Origin: Isoetes taiwanensis
Taxonomy: Eukaryota; Streptophyta; Lycopodiopsida; Isoetales; Isoetaceae
Assembly: GCA_021234155.1 (NCBI GenBank)
Contig: JAJEKV010000050.1
Coordinates: 4,640,550-4,704,549, forward strand
Direction of reading: 5' to 3'
Length of the DNA: 64,000 nucleotides
Shown piece after piece: positions 1 through 13,348 of this stretch (the stretch's first letter is position 1; each line of letters starts with the position of its first letter). The notes beneath the pieces are model-generated. The model was not told the origin of the DNA. It did not search any database and saw only the letters and a list, made by a program, of their open reading frames with translations. The translations under genes and the position numbers were made by a program.

Positions 1-914
1 CATATTAGTGTGAGTCGGTTGGATCCTTATCCGGACATCATTTGGAGCTTCCATCTTTGCGTGGATCGACGCCAGCGAAATGAAGGTGTACAATTTTATG
101 CCCCCACAATTAAGCCGTATGAGTGAGCGTCGATACTAACCTCATTTTTGAAATTTGCAAGCGTGCATATAGAAATCGGAAAGTCCATTCTCCTACAATC
201 CATGCTTTTATACATTAAGCAAATTCAAATTTCGAATTGTAGGGGGCGGGAAGCCTGTATTGGGATGAAGTAAAGATCCGGTTAATGCCGGGTTCACATG
301 GAATGAGCTGGCTACCGGCTTAAAACACCGTTGAACTTAATGAGGCAAAAAATTCAGCCTCGTTTTGGAAAATCAGCCCTCGCAAGATCCAATTTGCGTA
401 GGTGATCGTGGCTGAATTTTTAATCGGTGCTAACTCGCCGAACTTCGGCCGGAGGGCCTAAACTTCTCCATGTGAACCACCCATAAGGCTGCCGCCCATG
501 ACACCTCGAAATGAAAGTCTGATACAAAGCTTCAACCTACACATTCAAATTTTGAAATGTGGAAGGCGGGAAGCTTGTATGGCTATGGCCTCTAAATGAA
601 AATAGCGCAAGAATCGGTGACGCACACGCTTGGTATCTGACAAACCAAGAGACACCGCCATGAGTTGCCGGTATGCTATAATGCAAGTGGCTTTTTAGAA
701 GCGGCACGTGTTGCATCGATCGTGTCGACAACCAGCGTAATTAAATACATATGGCGCCATGAATGCGCGATCCCCCTTATTCCGGGAGAATATTCCAAGT
801 AAATCTGTAATGATGAGATTTTGGTATTCTAGGTGGCATGGGAAAAAAGGAGCGGAAATATGACGTGGAATGGCTGATAGGAGGCCATTTTCAGACCCCA
901 AATCCGCCCTAATG
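1..914. other. Non-coding, no gene recognised
   Basis: No convincing coding exon was seen. Two short related segments lie near 224-258 and 538-582; both have a CAAATT(C/T)-type AT-rich lead followed by a GGCGGGAAGC motif, and may be copies of one small dispersed repeat. The short open frames here overlap on both strands and show no recognisable family. Confidence 0.4.
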
Positions 915-1277
915 TAAGGCAAAGATGCATAAATTATGGAAATGCATAAATAAAAACCTAAAAATTGCTAATACGAGCATCCATCACTTCTGATATTGTA
1001 CATGGCAAAGTATTGGACACCAGCTCTATAAATCCTTCAGAAGGGTCACTTCCTGCTAAAGTTTCTGGTCCAACAGTAGCAGCCCATCAACAAGAGGATT
1101 GAAGAAAATTGCTCTATTACAGTTGCCTGTAATTTTCAATAATGCCCTTACCTCTTCGTAAGTAAACAACTAGTTTAGAACTTTGACTTCTTCTTTGTTC
1201 CCCATTGATTTACCTATAGAAACAATTAAGTTCTTTATGTTCTAAGCAGAGATGCCTTTAAAAACAAGGAATCCGTG
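915..1277. repeat. Long direct repeat, copy 1 (SAUR 3'-flank type)
   Basis: This block matches 25283-25650 by eye at roughly 90 percent identity, starting at AAGGCAAAGATGCATAAAT and ending near a segment reading CAAGGAATCC. The second copy lies just downstream of a SAUR reading frame, and the end of the block is also recognisable near 38070-38105 downstream of another SAUR gene. Copy 1 has no SAUR gene beside it. It is probably a stranded remnant of the duplicated SAUR unit, although a mobile element shared by both places is possible. Confidence 0.75.
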
Positions 1278-1722
1278 ACTACTCTTCTCTTATAGGACTT
1301 CATTCCCCTCCACTTTTCCGATGATTCCCTAGCTATTTCATAGTGAGATCCTTTTGTTGTGGATGGTTTGTGTTTCTGTGTTCTAACTTTGTCATTCTTT
1401 TTTGTATATGAGAATGTGGAGCAAGCACACAGTGGTGCCTCCGTGCCAGCTCCGTTCTGTACTTTCATTTCTGTGAATACGGATTCGATGGAGGCAGCTC
1501 CCATTGTGGCAGTAGGACCTTTCTTTGACATTGATTGGCTTAAGAAACACATTTGGCATATTGTCCATGATTTGATGATTGCTATCATGAACACATTGGA
1601 CGTGTGATGAGGCTCTGACAGGCATGGACTATCCTGGAATGCAGGTCACCAATTGTGATAGAAGAGTTTTCTGTGCTGAGGTTAATCATGTTCGTGCCAT
1701 GCTGATCTATAACGAGAATCTA

Positions 1723-1800
1723 TAAAATTATTGTCCATGTGTGTCCTGAATCATAACTTGGTTGGGGTTCCCCATGGGCATTTAGAATCTAAAACTATAT
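1723..1800 (+). repeat. Dispersed repeat with GTTCCCCATGGG core, copy 1
   Basis: The segment begins TATAAAATTATTGTCCA and includes a GAATCATAACTT block and GGGTTCCCCATGGGC. A close copy lies at 24118-24214, and the core recurs near 24688-24705. It looks like part of a dispersed, possibly short retroposon-type repeat. Its full limits could not be set. Confidence 0.5.
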
Positions 1801-2963
1801 GGGCTTTACCAGGCTTAAAAGGGACATTCTTAGAATGGATAAAATGTGGAGCAGAAGTGTGTCCACAAAGGCCTGTAGCATTCCTTACTATTGTGTCACG
1901 TATGGCCTGCGCAAAAATGATCTGCTTGGGATGTGCTTTGGATGACTTAAACTCATAGCCTCTCATATCAGGCCATTCAATATACGTCTGGGTGTTCACT
2001 CAAATTCAAAGGTCAGTCTGGTCAGTGCAAAATGGTAATACAAAATGGGTTTGATTATTGGAAAAATATTGTTGCCATGCCTGTAGCTAATAGAAGTAAC
2101 GAAGTTGGCTTTAAGAGAATGTGCCAAAGGAGTTTTTCATGTAAGGATGCATTCTATGAAAAAATAAAATGGCCATTATTTCATGAATGATGAAATCAAT
2201 GCTCTTCGTTATGCAAATGGGAGTGCCCCAATTGTTGCAGTAGCTTTTATAATTGTCAGTCTTATAGTAGTCTTAATAATCTTGATTTAAGAGGGACCAT
2301 TCTATTTGCAGCAAGCAACATCCTGAAATTTCTTTCTTTATGTAACAAGGAAATGATAGTTGTTAATTAGCACCATCTTTTCTGTCTTTGGAAGATCGAT
2401 GTTCCATGTTCAACAAGGAGACAGTAAAGGAATTTATCTATTTCACATGCCTTAAAACATTGCAATCTAGAAACTTGAGAATGTGAAACTACCACAACAA
2501 TGGTACTAGCAAAAACTATTGTTAATTTAACATCTCAACTAACTGATTATTTTTAATGTAGCATACATTGTTTTGCATGCATTGTGATGTACATTAATAA
2601 GTGTGCAATTGATTTGAGGTGCACAGGTTATTTCATAGGATTTAATCTTACAAGAAACTTATCGCAGCGGCCAAGGCCGCCGCGAACGTTTCTCTTCCCC
2701 AACTTGTCTATACATGCTAGAACATGCAGAATTTGAACCTGCATTTTGTTGCCTTGTGTTCGGTGCCTGCACATCAAGGCTGGAGCTTCCCCATAATTGA
2801 ATTTTGGATTTAGTATTTGAAACTCGTTTAGATCTTTAAAATTTCAGTGCTCTCCAGGCCTTTGATTAAGGCTTCCCGTGAAAACTTCTAGTTGTTAAAG
2901 ACGGCTGCCTACTGGGAACTCAGCATATTTTGATCATGACAACCACGGATAAAGTATTTCGAT

Positions 2964-3023
2964 AAATCAAATACATAGATTGTATTAGCACCTAATCAAA
3001 TACATAGATTGTATTAGCTCCTA
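2964..3023. repeat. Tandem duplication, 30-bp unit, two copies
   Basis: Two adjacent copies of a unit containing AATCAAATACATAGATTG followed by TATTAGC(A/T)CCT. The copies differ at very few positions, so the duplication is recent relative to surrounding decay. No function is suggested. Confidence 0.8.
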
Positions 3024-4858
3024 TACCATTTTCCATGCTTTTATTTCTAACTTCATGTGTGTAGAATATTTGGATAAGGAACTCCAGCTAGTACAGCTTG
3101 GTTGCATACTTTTTGTTGCTAGCCTATTCTTTGTATTTGTAGATTCTAACAATCCCTCTTGACAACAGAAGGCAAGACATATTATATTATCTTCTCATTT
3201 ATATCACTAACTACTAATAGATTGCCTTCCTTATGGAACGTAACCAACAGTGCACAGTATTTGCCTGAATATGTTAGATCCTAGAGCAAATACAAGATCC
3301 TCAGAACTGGGTATGGAGAAAATGATCTGATACAGAGCACCTTTTGTTTTGGCATTTTACGAGTTCAACAACAATCTTGGAAACTTCAACTTGTCAGTTG
3401 TTATGGGTTGCAGTAATAATGTAAGTTATACTTTTGAACTCGGGCTCGAGAAAATGGAGGTTTAATTTGGGAATCTTCAACTAATGTATCTTCTCTGAGC
3501 TGAGCAGTCGCGGCAACTGGATAATGTATAACAATGGCGTCAAGTGATATGGCAAGGCTTTGATTTTCCTTCGATGTTATACTCCCATGGCGAGCCTTGC
3601 AAGTCCCTCCATGCCGATGAGCGTAAAAACTCTTCAAGCTGGAGAACAGGGGATCTATCTTGCAACTATTGAACATATGCATTGGTTTTCTATCTCAACA
3701 TAACAGGCAAAGTACAGACCTTATTTTGTTAAAGCCTCCGGTTCGATCTTTGCAAGCAAGCTTCGCTCATCTACAAACCCAATAATCTTGAAATAAGTTT
3801 TGCGAGGTTCTAATATTTCTTCAAACGCAAAGGGGCAGTCTTTGGTTACACGTGGCGGCAACAGCTTGGTGACATTGAGCTCCTTGAAACCCATCCGGAT
3901 GGGCTTGTCAGTGCATTATTAGGAGATGAAGGCTGCTGCGCTTATCATTGGACCGGATCTGTTCTTAAATCGAAAAACCCGTGTTTGAGCTGCATTGATC
4001 GGGAGAATCCATAGTTCAGTGAGTGGGGCAATCTTGGGGCATTTGCGAGAAGCAGGGCTTGTGTTCCACCTTCTCAAAGATGTTCCCGAACACGGAAGAA
4101 GAAATAACAGAGGATAAAAGGCAAAAAAAAGGGCATACCATTGCCGGAATGTTGCTTGGGAGTTGAGGTAAACTTCTCTTTCACCGATTCAAACAGCTTA
4201 CTGCATGGAGGCTATGGCGGAAGCGGCTCCGGAGGTAATGGTTTTAAGCTTTTGCAAGATTATAATACTCAGGCAAGCTCGCCTGACGACCTCCACGGAT
4301 GGTGCCTATGCCTTCTCTGACTTCCATGTCAAAAGGCTCACGGCAGATTTGGCAACAAATCAGCGACAAATGCCTAAAGAACGACCTCTTTCTTCATTTC
4401 TTGCATCTTCCCCAATGCCATCTTTCGGACGATTTGCACCAACCTCCCATGTCCCGCTCTTTCCTTTATCTCTAGAAGCCCAGCAGAGCTTTAGACACAC
4501 AAACCGTGGCTATGGCGGGCAAAGCAAATAGATATGGATTGCAGAGCAAGATAGGGAAAGAGGAAACCTAGCAGGGCCGGAATTGAGCAGGGTGGCTATT
4601 AATAGCTTTTTTTTTTTTAAGTCTTTTTTTAAAATGAAGACTTACACATGTCTCTCCTACGTTTTTTTCTGGCGAAAAAATATTAGGTTCAAACAAAAAA
4701 TACAACTGCCTTATATATGTTTAGATAACACCTGTTAAGGCTTGGTTTATAGCACCTATTATAGCTTTGTTTTGTGCATATAATTATGTTTTAATATTCA
4801 ATATTTTAAAGGCTACGACGACTTATTAAAGCTACACAGACTTATTAGTGATCAGACC

Positions 4859-4980
4859 AATGTCAAAAACTTTATATTCTTATACGATCATGCGAGCAAG
4901 GCTAGCAATGCACTTAATAAATGTCAAAATCTTTATATTCTCATATGACCATGTGACCAAGGCTAGCAATGCACTTAATA
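4859..4980. repeat. Tandem duplication, 61-bp unit, two copies
   Basis: Two adjacent copies start with AATGTCAAAA and end with GGCTAGCAATGCACTTAATA. They differ at about eight sites. This is a simple tandem duplication in AT-rich non-coding DNA. Confidence 0.85.
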
Positions 4981-5840
<860 letters not shown>

Positions 5841-5900
5841 GAAATGAAATGATATTGATTGTCTATGAGACCATCAGGTCTAGAAGACATATAAGTATTA

Positions 5901-7780
5901 CTACAGTTCTCCTTCATTTAATTCCAGTGTGCCCTCTGATAGAGCCACACTTATCTCAATCTCTTCTCTCTCATATATTTCCAACAAATATTTATAATTT
6001 TTAATGTGAGTATCTCTTGTTTTCAGAACATCTGCAAGGTAATTACCAACAACCTTGCTTGGTAGATAGAAAAAACATTTTATAGTAATATCTTCTGGTA
6101 TAGAGTACATACTTCTCAAATTAGAATATGCTGGGCAATGCAAAATGGCGTGCTCCTCATCTTCAATGTCGTCCAGTCCCACCGGACCTTACATGTGCGT
6201 TCATGATGTGGTATGTTGCCCCATCTGCCTACCTCCACCCCCAAGTGGTGAGAGCTCATTCTCATTCTGCATGTGATATGTCTCTTATAGTATGATAACT
6301 TTTCATACATATGTGGTGCCTCTACTAACATTGGATTAATTTCCTCTTTATAGTACCGCATCTTAGTCTTTGGATCTTTCCATATCTTTTTTGTTGTGCG
6401 TGGTCAAACACCCAACTATGCAAATCTCTGTTGGTATCTCATCTAAGCACATATCCCACTTATTAAGCCACCTCTCAATATCGCAAACCACCCCTTAGAA
6501 CTACTTTGTATCATAGCCAACCGAGGGAACACAATGCGCCTCCATTTCATTTTTACTTTAGCCATGTATTTTAGCGTGCCGGTATAAGGCTTACGCTTCT
6601 AATGGCATCATCCCATTTTACGCTAGCATCATAGGGTATGGTGTTTGCATCTTAACCCCGATTCGGTTAAGAAAAACTTCTTCTGTATTTTTTCAACTCT
6701 TTTCCACATATCCTGTGATAATCCCGGTCCCCATGCCTCGCATCCATATAAGATGACACTCTGCACTAGTACCACATATAGATTTCTCTTCATCTGCCAA
6801 TCTACCAGAAATGCCTTCTTACATCTCCTTTGGAGTGCATACAGAGCCTTAAGCCCTGCATCAGCCCTCTGCTCTACTGCTCTATTCCAGCTATATGTAT
6901 GATCCACAATGAGACCCAAGTACTTATATGTGTTACATATTTCAATTTCTTGCCCCTTATAGCAAAATCGAAATTCAGGTTTCCTCATTCCAAAAACTAA
7001 AATTTTGGTCTTACCTAGATTCACCTTCATATCCACATTATCACAAAATTCGCCCAATGTATCAATTTGCTTCTGCATATCCTTTGCATTTCTAGCAAAT
7101 ATCACTATATCGTCAGCATAAAGTAAAAGCAATACCACATACCCTGCTATTGTAGTTCCTTCTCCTCCATGTGTCTTGAACCAGGCCTCCAACTGATCTA
7201 TATATATCCCAAAGAGTGTTGGGGATAGCGGGCACCCTTGTTTTACCCCAATATTGCTCAGAACTTCCTCTTGACATTCTTTATCCAGGGGAGATGACAG
7301 TTTCACCAACACTCTCTCGTACAAAATAGCTACTGCACCTCGTACTTTAGTAGGAACCCCAATTTCTTCCATATATTCCCATATGTTTCTCCTCCTTAAC
7401 ATGTCAAATGCCTTAGTCAAATCCACAAATAAAGCAAACAGGGGTTTTTTAGTCTTTTTTACTGAGTCTACTATAGCCCTCAGGGTCACCAAGTGGTCTA
7501 CTGTAGATCTCTTTGGCCGGAAACCCGCCTGACTCTCAGCTCTAATATTATTATCTTCTGCCCATCTACTCAATTTCTGTTCTACCATAGTTGCGAACAA
7601 CTTGGCAAACAAACTACTTACCATGACCATCCTATAATTGTTAGGATCTTGTATATCACCTGTTTTGTGGATAGGGATCACTCGGTTTATTTGCCATGTG
7701 GGAGGAAACCCCTCTATTATTGCTGCATTCATCATATCTGTTATCACTTGGATAACAGAATCTCCTGCCCATTTAATCAT
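5901..7780 (-). pseudogene. LINE A ORF2, reverse transcriptase and C-terminal part
   Basis: An open stretch of 383 codons (7780-6629) carries the RT core: IPIHKTGD and SQAGFRPKRSTVDH blocks, FVDLTKAFD (first catalytic Asp), GVKQGCPLSPTLFG, and the catalytic YADD box. It continues through the thumb region (YKYLGLIVD, LYGCEAWGPG). After 6629 the frame breaks. The conserved C-terminal part continues at 6361-6116 (SSHHLGVEVGRWG, with Cys and His residues of a zf-RVT-like finger) and 6182-5901 (EDEEHAILHCPAYSNLR). RT domains of this kind copy the element's RNA onto a nicked target. Frameshifts make it non-functional. Confidence 0.9.
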
Positions 7781-7873
7781 CTCGGCAACTAGGCCAAATG
7801 CATCCTTGGCTCTACCATTAGATAATTTCCTAATCCCCCCATAAACATCCTCTGTTGAAAACTTGGTCCTGTA

Positions 7874-9215
7874 TCACCGCTTATACATTATATCATTAAT
7901 CCCTTCAATGTGATATAACTTTCTTACTTGGGAAATTAGTTTTTCTGCTTCTAAGGTATTGACCATTTTACTCTTTTGTTTAAGTCTACTCCAAAATCTT
8001 TTCGGTTCCTGCACAAGCTCTTGTACCAATGCTTCTTGTTTGCTTTTGCGGTATGCGCGCTTTTTCATTCTCACCAATTTGCGATATTCAATCCTTATCA
8101 TGTGCCGCTCCTCAGGCTTAGCCTTCTGGAATTCTTTCCTCTTATTCTTACATTCACCATCATACCATCCATTGCATAGAAGTCCCTTCCTCCTGCGGTT
8201 AGAAATAAAGCAATGAGTTGCTGCCTCCATCAATGCTTGGGTAAGCACCCGGTCCATATTCACTGCGTCCAGATGGCCATATAATATTTTGCATTTTCCG
8301 GCGGCAATCTTGCATAAAGATCTTCCTTTTCTCGGTCTCATATATATAGTGGGTTTACCCAGCTACTTCACCATCTGTATTATTTTCCCCTTTGCTGCAA
8401 TTTGCATTATAATGGGGTAGTGATCGAAATCGGCAATGAATTATCTACCCAGAAATTTTCAATGTCATCTACCACATGTGTGGCTGCCATAGCCGGATCT
8501 ACAAACACCGATCCTTTGCCAAGAGATCCTATAGAGGTGCAACATTTAGATCCTGGATATTTTCTTATGCCATTCAACACAATTAAATCCAGCCCGCTAC
8601 ACATGTTCAATATATGGCTCCCTTGAGGTTGAATTTCCATACAACAATCACTGTGGTGTCGGCGCCCCTGGATTTGCATCTCTTCCTCATCAATTCTTTC
8701 CATCCAAATCGGTTCCCGGATTCACTTGCAATATAGGCTGCTTTTTTTTTTTTCCCAATCCTACCATTAAAGTCTCCCATCAAAATTACATCCCCCCGGT
8801 CCCCTAAGTTCAATGCATCATTCCGGATGATGAAAAGGGTCATCTTTATCCATGTCCGCTGGGGCGATATACGGTGATTCTCTAGGTGGAAAGTAACATC
8901 CGCCGGATATATTTTTCTATTTTTCCCTTCAAGTTCTATCCATATAAACTGTTTTGAGGAATTCCCTTTGACAACTTTTATTATACTCACAATTTCTTTT
9001 TTTACGTAACATGCTACGCCACCAAAGCCTTTCCTCCTCCATCCCTTTGTATTCCATACTGGAGAATGTACTAATTCAAAACACGGTATTGTCGGCATTC
9101 CCTCCTCTTCGTGTTTCGTGAGTTTCAACTAAAAGATCACATCCCAAGATATGAGAACATCATTAAATCGCGCTACTGATTCTGTCTTCCCATTGATGTT
9201 CCACAATGCCCCACG
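7874..9215 (-). pseudogene. LINE A ORF2, endonuclease and linker part
   Basis: The fragment starts with a WNING motif near 9200 and a VETHE motif that fits the catalytic Glu of apurinic-type (APE) endonucleases. It continues with GDFNGRIG in 9128-8607 and the C-terminal region in 8703-8407. The basic linker at 8341-7874 leads towards RT. Frame changes between blocks show decay. In LINEs the APE-like enzyme nicks the target DNA to prime reverse transcription. Confidence 0.8.
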
Positions 9216-9992
9216 ATGGTCTCTACTTCCTATCTTGTTGGGCTCAATGTGTGCCTTTCCATTCCGCTAATAAACTTTCTGATTGTTTTGTCTTGCTTCT
9301 CTTACCCGCGCTATTTCTTCCTTCTTTTGTACCATCTGGGAGGGTGTAAGATCTTCATTGATCCACACATCCATACCTTTGAGCATTGCTCTTTTTCTTA
9401 ATACATTACTCTGTCCTCCTTAGAGTCAAATCGGATCAAAATATGCCTTGGTTTTTCTCCCTTTCTTCCTACTCGGTATGCACTAAATGCCTTTATATTA
9501 TCTAATTTCATAGAATCATGTAATATTTGGCTTACTGGTTTTGGCGCTTCTCTCATTCTCTGTTCTTGAACTCCAATCGGTTCGCGGGTTAAGCGCTCTC
9601 CTTTCCTTTTCTTGATGCTCGAATATCGTCCATTCTTGTATTCATCCTCTCCACGGTTCCTTTATGTGATCTGATCCGCCTTCCTCATCACTTTCTTCAT
9701 CTGTTTCTTCCTCCTGCATCTTTTCAGTTTGCTGTTTTAGTGTGATATTCTCATTTTTGATCTCTTTCATTGCACTAGAAATATCTTGAAGAGTGCGAAT
9801 CAGTTCTGTTTCCACGGTTTTTGCGCCCCGCCCTAATCGTTTCCATGGTGTCAAGCATTTTAGCCATGACCATGTTCATGCTGCATAATAACATCATAAT
9901 CGGGTTTTGTTGTTGCTGCATCATATCCAGTGATGAGATCCCTACTTTGAAACCCTAGGCCCCTGAATTCTTAACATTTCGAGATTGAATCA
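9216..9992 (-). pseudogene. LINE A ORF1 remnant
   Basis: An ATG near 9986 opens a short frame that stops early. A 70-codon open stretch at 9854-9642 is rich in Glu and Lys with a coiled-coil look (ETELIRTLQDISSAMKEIKN). Farther along, an RHILIRF block near 9430-9450 matches the RRM-like part of the ORF1 proteins of LINE B and LINE C (RHILIKF, RHILVKF). The reading frame is broken several times. The predicted role is RNA binding and RNP assembly. Confidence 0.6.
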
Positions 9993-10032
9993 TGCTCGCT
10001 CCCCTTGTTAGCCGTTGGGGGGCCTCAAAGGC

Positions 10033-13000
10033 CTAAAAGACAACCAAACTTTTACACATCATCATAAAGAGTAGATGAGTTTGAGAATCCTCATCTAACT
10101 TCGTCACTCTCCTCAACATATTATCATCCTCTATAATGTTATTCAATCTCTTGAGACAATTCTCTCTACATCTCATCAATTCTAATATATATGCCCCAAT
10201 CTTATCTCCTCCCAAGGTAAAGAAGGTACAAAGATCTTGGGCATTAATCCCATGTTGTGCTCTTAATGCATGATAAGCACTACAATGAAGCAATGCATGT
10301 TCTTCATCTTCTATTTGTTCTTCCCATAAAATCTTACAATATCTCTCCATCCTAGGGATAACATGTCCCCATCTACCGGTTTCCACTCCCAAATGATGCG
10401 AGCTAAGGCGTATTAGTCCTATTGCATGCCTTTTCTTTATAGAGATATTCTCATGTAGGTACTTGGCTATTCCCAAACTAGGATTCATGTTTTGCTGTAT
10501 AGAATCATTTTTGTTTTAGGTTGAGACCACATCTTCTTGTATACCTTACCAAAAACCCATTGTCTCAAGTTATTGCCTACGGAAGTGCCTCTGCCCGGTC
10601 AATATCCCATTTCCTTAGCCATCTTACAACATCTTGAAACCATCCTTTATCCTTGCTAACCAAAAGGGCCTTGTGAGGGAGTCTTGTCTTTGTCCATGGT
10701 ATCCACTTTTTTCAGGTATCTAATGCATCGACTAGCAGCTTCTCCTTCTAAAGGCATAAGCCCACATTGAGTTAACATCATTTGATATGGAGTCGAGCTT
10801 TTACCCCTATCTCAAAGGCGTATGAATTTCTTTAGAATTTGCTCTAAATCATCCCATAATCCCTGTGAGAGGCTAGGCCCCCATATCTCCTTTGCCATAT
10901 AATGCTACACTCGTACTAGTGACACAAAAAGTTTACGCTTAAGTGACCAAGACCATAAATGTGCTTCTCGGCATAGGCTCTGCATAGCATAAAGAGCCTT
11001 ATAACTCCATCGATTCTCTGCTTTGTATGCACATGTTCCATCTATGGTTCTGTGGAAAATCAACCCCAAGTATTTATAGGAATCACGGTATTCACGAGCT
11101 CCCTTATATTGAAATAATTCTGTTTAAGTGCCCCTCTTGTCATGATATTTGTCTTATCCAAGTTCACTTGCATTCCCGTGGTATCCGCGAGGCGGGCCAG
11201 CCCATCTAAATGTTTACGCATGTGTTACGGTGATCGGCAAAAATAACTTCGTCATCGGCATACATTAGTATCGTACCACATAGCCATAAATATCTGTCCC
11301 CTACGGGCAATTGTCATGTAACCAGCCCTCAAGGCTGTCAATGAACAATCCAAGCAGTGGGAGACATTGGGCAACCCTGCTTGACCCCCATATTGCTATC
11401 AATATATTACGGGTTTTTCTGAGAGGGAAAGGAAAGGCTGTATCAATACCTTTTCATATAATACTTGCCTGCTTTGCCGTAATTGTTACGGCACCTCTAA
11501 TTTCTCCAATCTCTCCCACAATTTAGGTCTAGGCACTCTATCAAAGGCCTTTCTAAAATCCACAAAGGCTACATATCACGGGCTTCTTAGTCCCCTTAAG
11601 CGTGTCAAATATTGATTTGAGCACTAATAAATGATCCATCGTAGATCTTCCGGCCACGGAAACACACTTTTGTGTTTAGATCTTTTGTGATTGCTCTCGC
11701 CCACATACTAATTCTCTTCTCCAAAATAGATGCCGGCAACCGTTAACAAGCCACTTACCGGTATTGTTACGTAATTATTAATTTCCCCATTTGCACCACC
11801 TTTATGCCTTTGGTACCACCCGATTAATCGCCATTGTTGAGGCATTCCTTGTGACCTTTGCTTTTGGATTAGCGGATCTGAAATAATAGGATGGATTTTG
11901 GGCCCTGCCCATTTGATATGTTCAGCAAAAGACCTTGAAGATCCTTGGCTTTACCGTTTGCCAAGCGTGATATGCCATCCGCTACTTCTTACATTTGAAA
12001 TCAATAAGTTTGATCTGTTATAGTGGATAGAATCGGGAATTCCCTTACGAATCATGATAGAGATTATATACATGTTTCCAAAGCACATCCATTTGCCAAA
12101 GGGAATTCCTGTTTTCTTTTTTCTTCTCTTAGCGGTGTGTTCCAAAACTTTTGGGTTCCAATAGGTATTTTTGTTGCCGCGAGAGACTCTGTTTATGATA
12201 AGTAAACTGCCTTTTTTTTTGCTGAATTATCTTTCTATATTCTTTTCTATAATATTCTTTTACCATGCCATGGCTATTTCTCCATTGAGCTTTTGCTTCC
12301 TTACAAGCTTGGTGGGTACCATGCATTACGGTAGCCCTTCAGAGCGCGGCTTAGAGGTAAAAACCTCTTTGGCGGTTTTGGCGGATCACATAATTGCTTG
12401 CTAGCCATTGACAAGTCGCATCCCCTTAATGGATTCGGATCTTGCTCGGCTTAGCCTGTAGCAATCTTTCAAACCAGGTCTAAGACAATATCCTTCTTTG
12501 TATTATTTCCTTTATCGACAATCGGTGTATTGATATCCATTGTGAGCTTCAGCGAGGCGGTGATCCGATTCTAAATTTGTTCCTCCATAACACGAAATTA
12601 CGTGATATGATGTAATGTTTGATCGCCATTATAATATAGTCAACAATGCTCACGGATCTACCGTAGTCCTCTCAGTCGGGGAATCTATCAATCCATTACA
12701 TATCATCATGTTAGCACTACTGACAAAGGGTCAAAAGGAACCGGCCGGTTCGGTAATGGTGTGATCTGTGATTGTCTATTCCACCCATTAGATATCAGTT
12801 CATCCTTGTCCATATACTCTAACGAGGCGGGTCATGTATATGCGTATAGATTCTTTGCTTGTCTATCACTGTCACGCCATTAAAGTCTCGGCTAAAATTA
12901 CTTCCCCTTTCTTTTGAAAATACATTATGTCTGTTCAATTCCAAAAAAGGATCATCCTGTGAGGCATCTGTTTCCTTGTATACTTTTTGATGTCTTGGAG

Positions 13001-13345
13001 CAAAGTAACAAATGGCTAAATAGTATTCTGTTTTGTAAACCGTTTATCTTCAACCACATATATTGCCCATTTTATCCTGTTTAATACCTGTCACCAGTTC
13101 TGTGTATCTTTGTCTTACATAACATGCCAGCCCACCGTTTCCGTTATCTGTTGTTCCAAATCATTTACTTCTTACTGTACAAATTAACTCAAATCCCTGT
13201 ATCATAGGTAGCGCATATAACTCATGTTCTTTGGTCTCCATAAAGCATATCATATCCACATCTGTCAATATATCCTGCATCGTGACTACTTTTCCATTGT
13301 CAATCTATTAATGTTCCATATGATTATGCGAAGACCTCCCGCATT
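10033..13345 (-). pseudogene. LINE B ORF2 (endonuclease, RT, zinc finger), broken
   Basis: Directly after the ORF1 UAG the same frame reads GNAGGLRIIIWNINRLT, the endonuclease N-terminus, and then hits a stop. Endonuclease, linker and RT blocks can be followed to about 11000 but only in short pieces because of many small indels. A 151-codon stretch at 10488-10033 is still open and holds SSHHLGVETGRWG, a Cys/His segment (EDEEHALLHCSAYHALR) and the Asp/Glu-rich C-terminus. It corresponds to the C-terminus of LINE C ORF2. Confidence 0.8.
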
Positions 13346-13348
13346 TCC

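Larger units (their letters stand above)
1278..4858. other. Long stretch without a recognised gene
   Basis: Several open frames of 75-119 codons occur but none could be assigned. The least shadow-like are 1359-1607 on plus (82 codons) and 1751-1999 on minus (82 codons). A plus frame at 4205-4531 (108 codons) starts with two closely spaced Met codons and runs into a possible splice donor (GAG followed by GTAATG) after ten codons, so it could include a first exon. Nothing proves this. The rest is AT-rich and featureless apart from the repeats listed separately. Confidence 0.3.

Noticed and set aside
4205-4531. 108-codon plus-strand frame as a gene
   Set aside because: No family, no neighbouring exons and no codon pattern to support it; a first exon of ten codons with a donor is possible but unproven.
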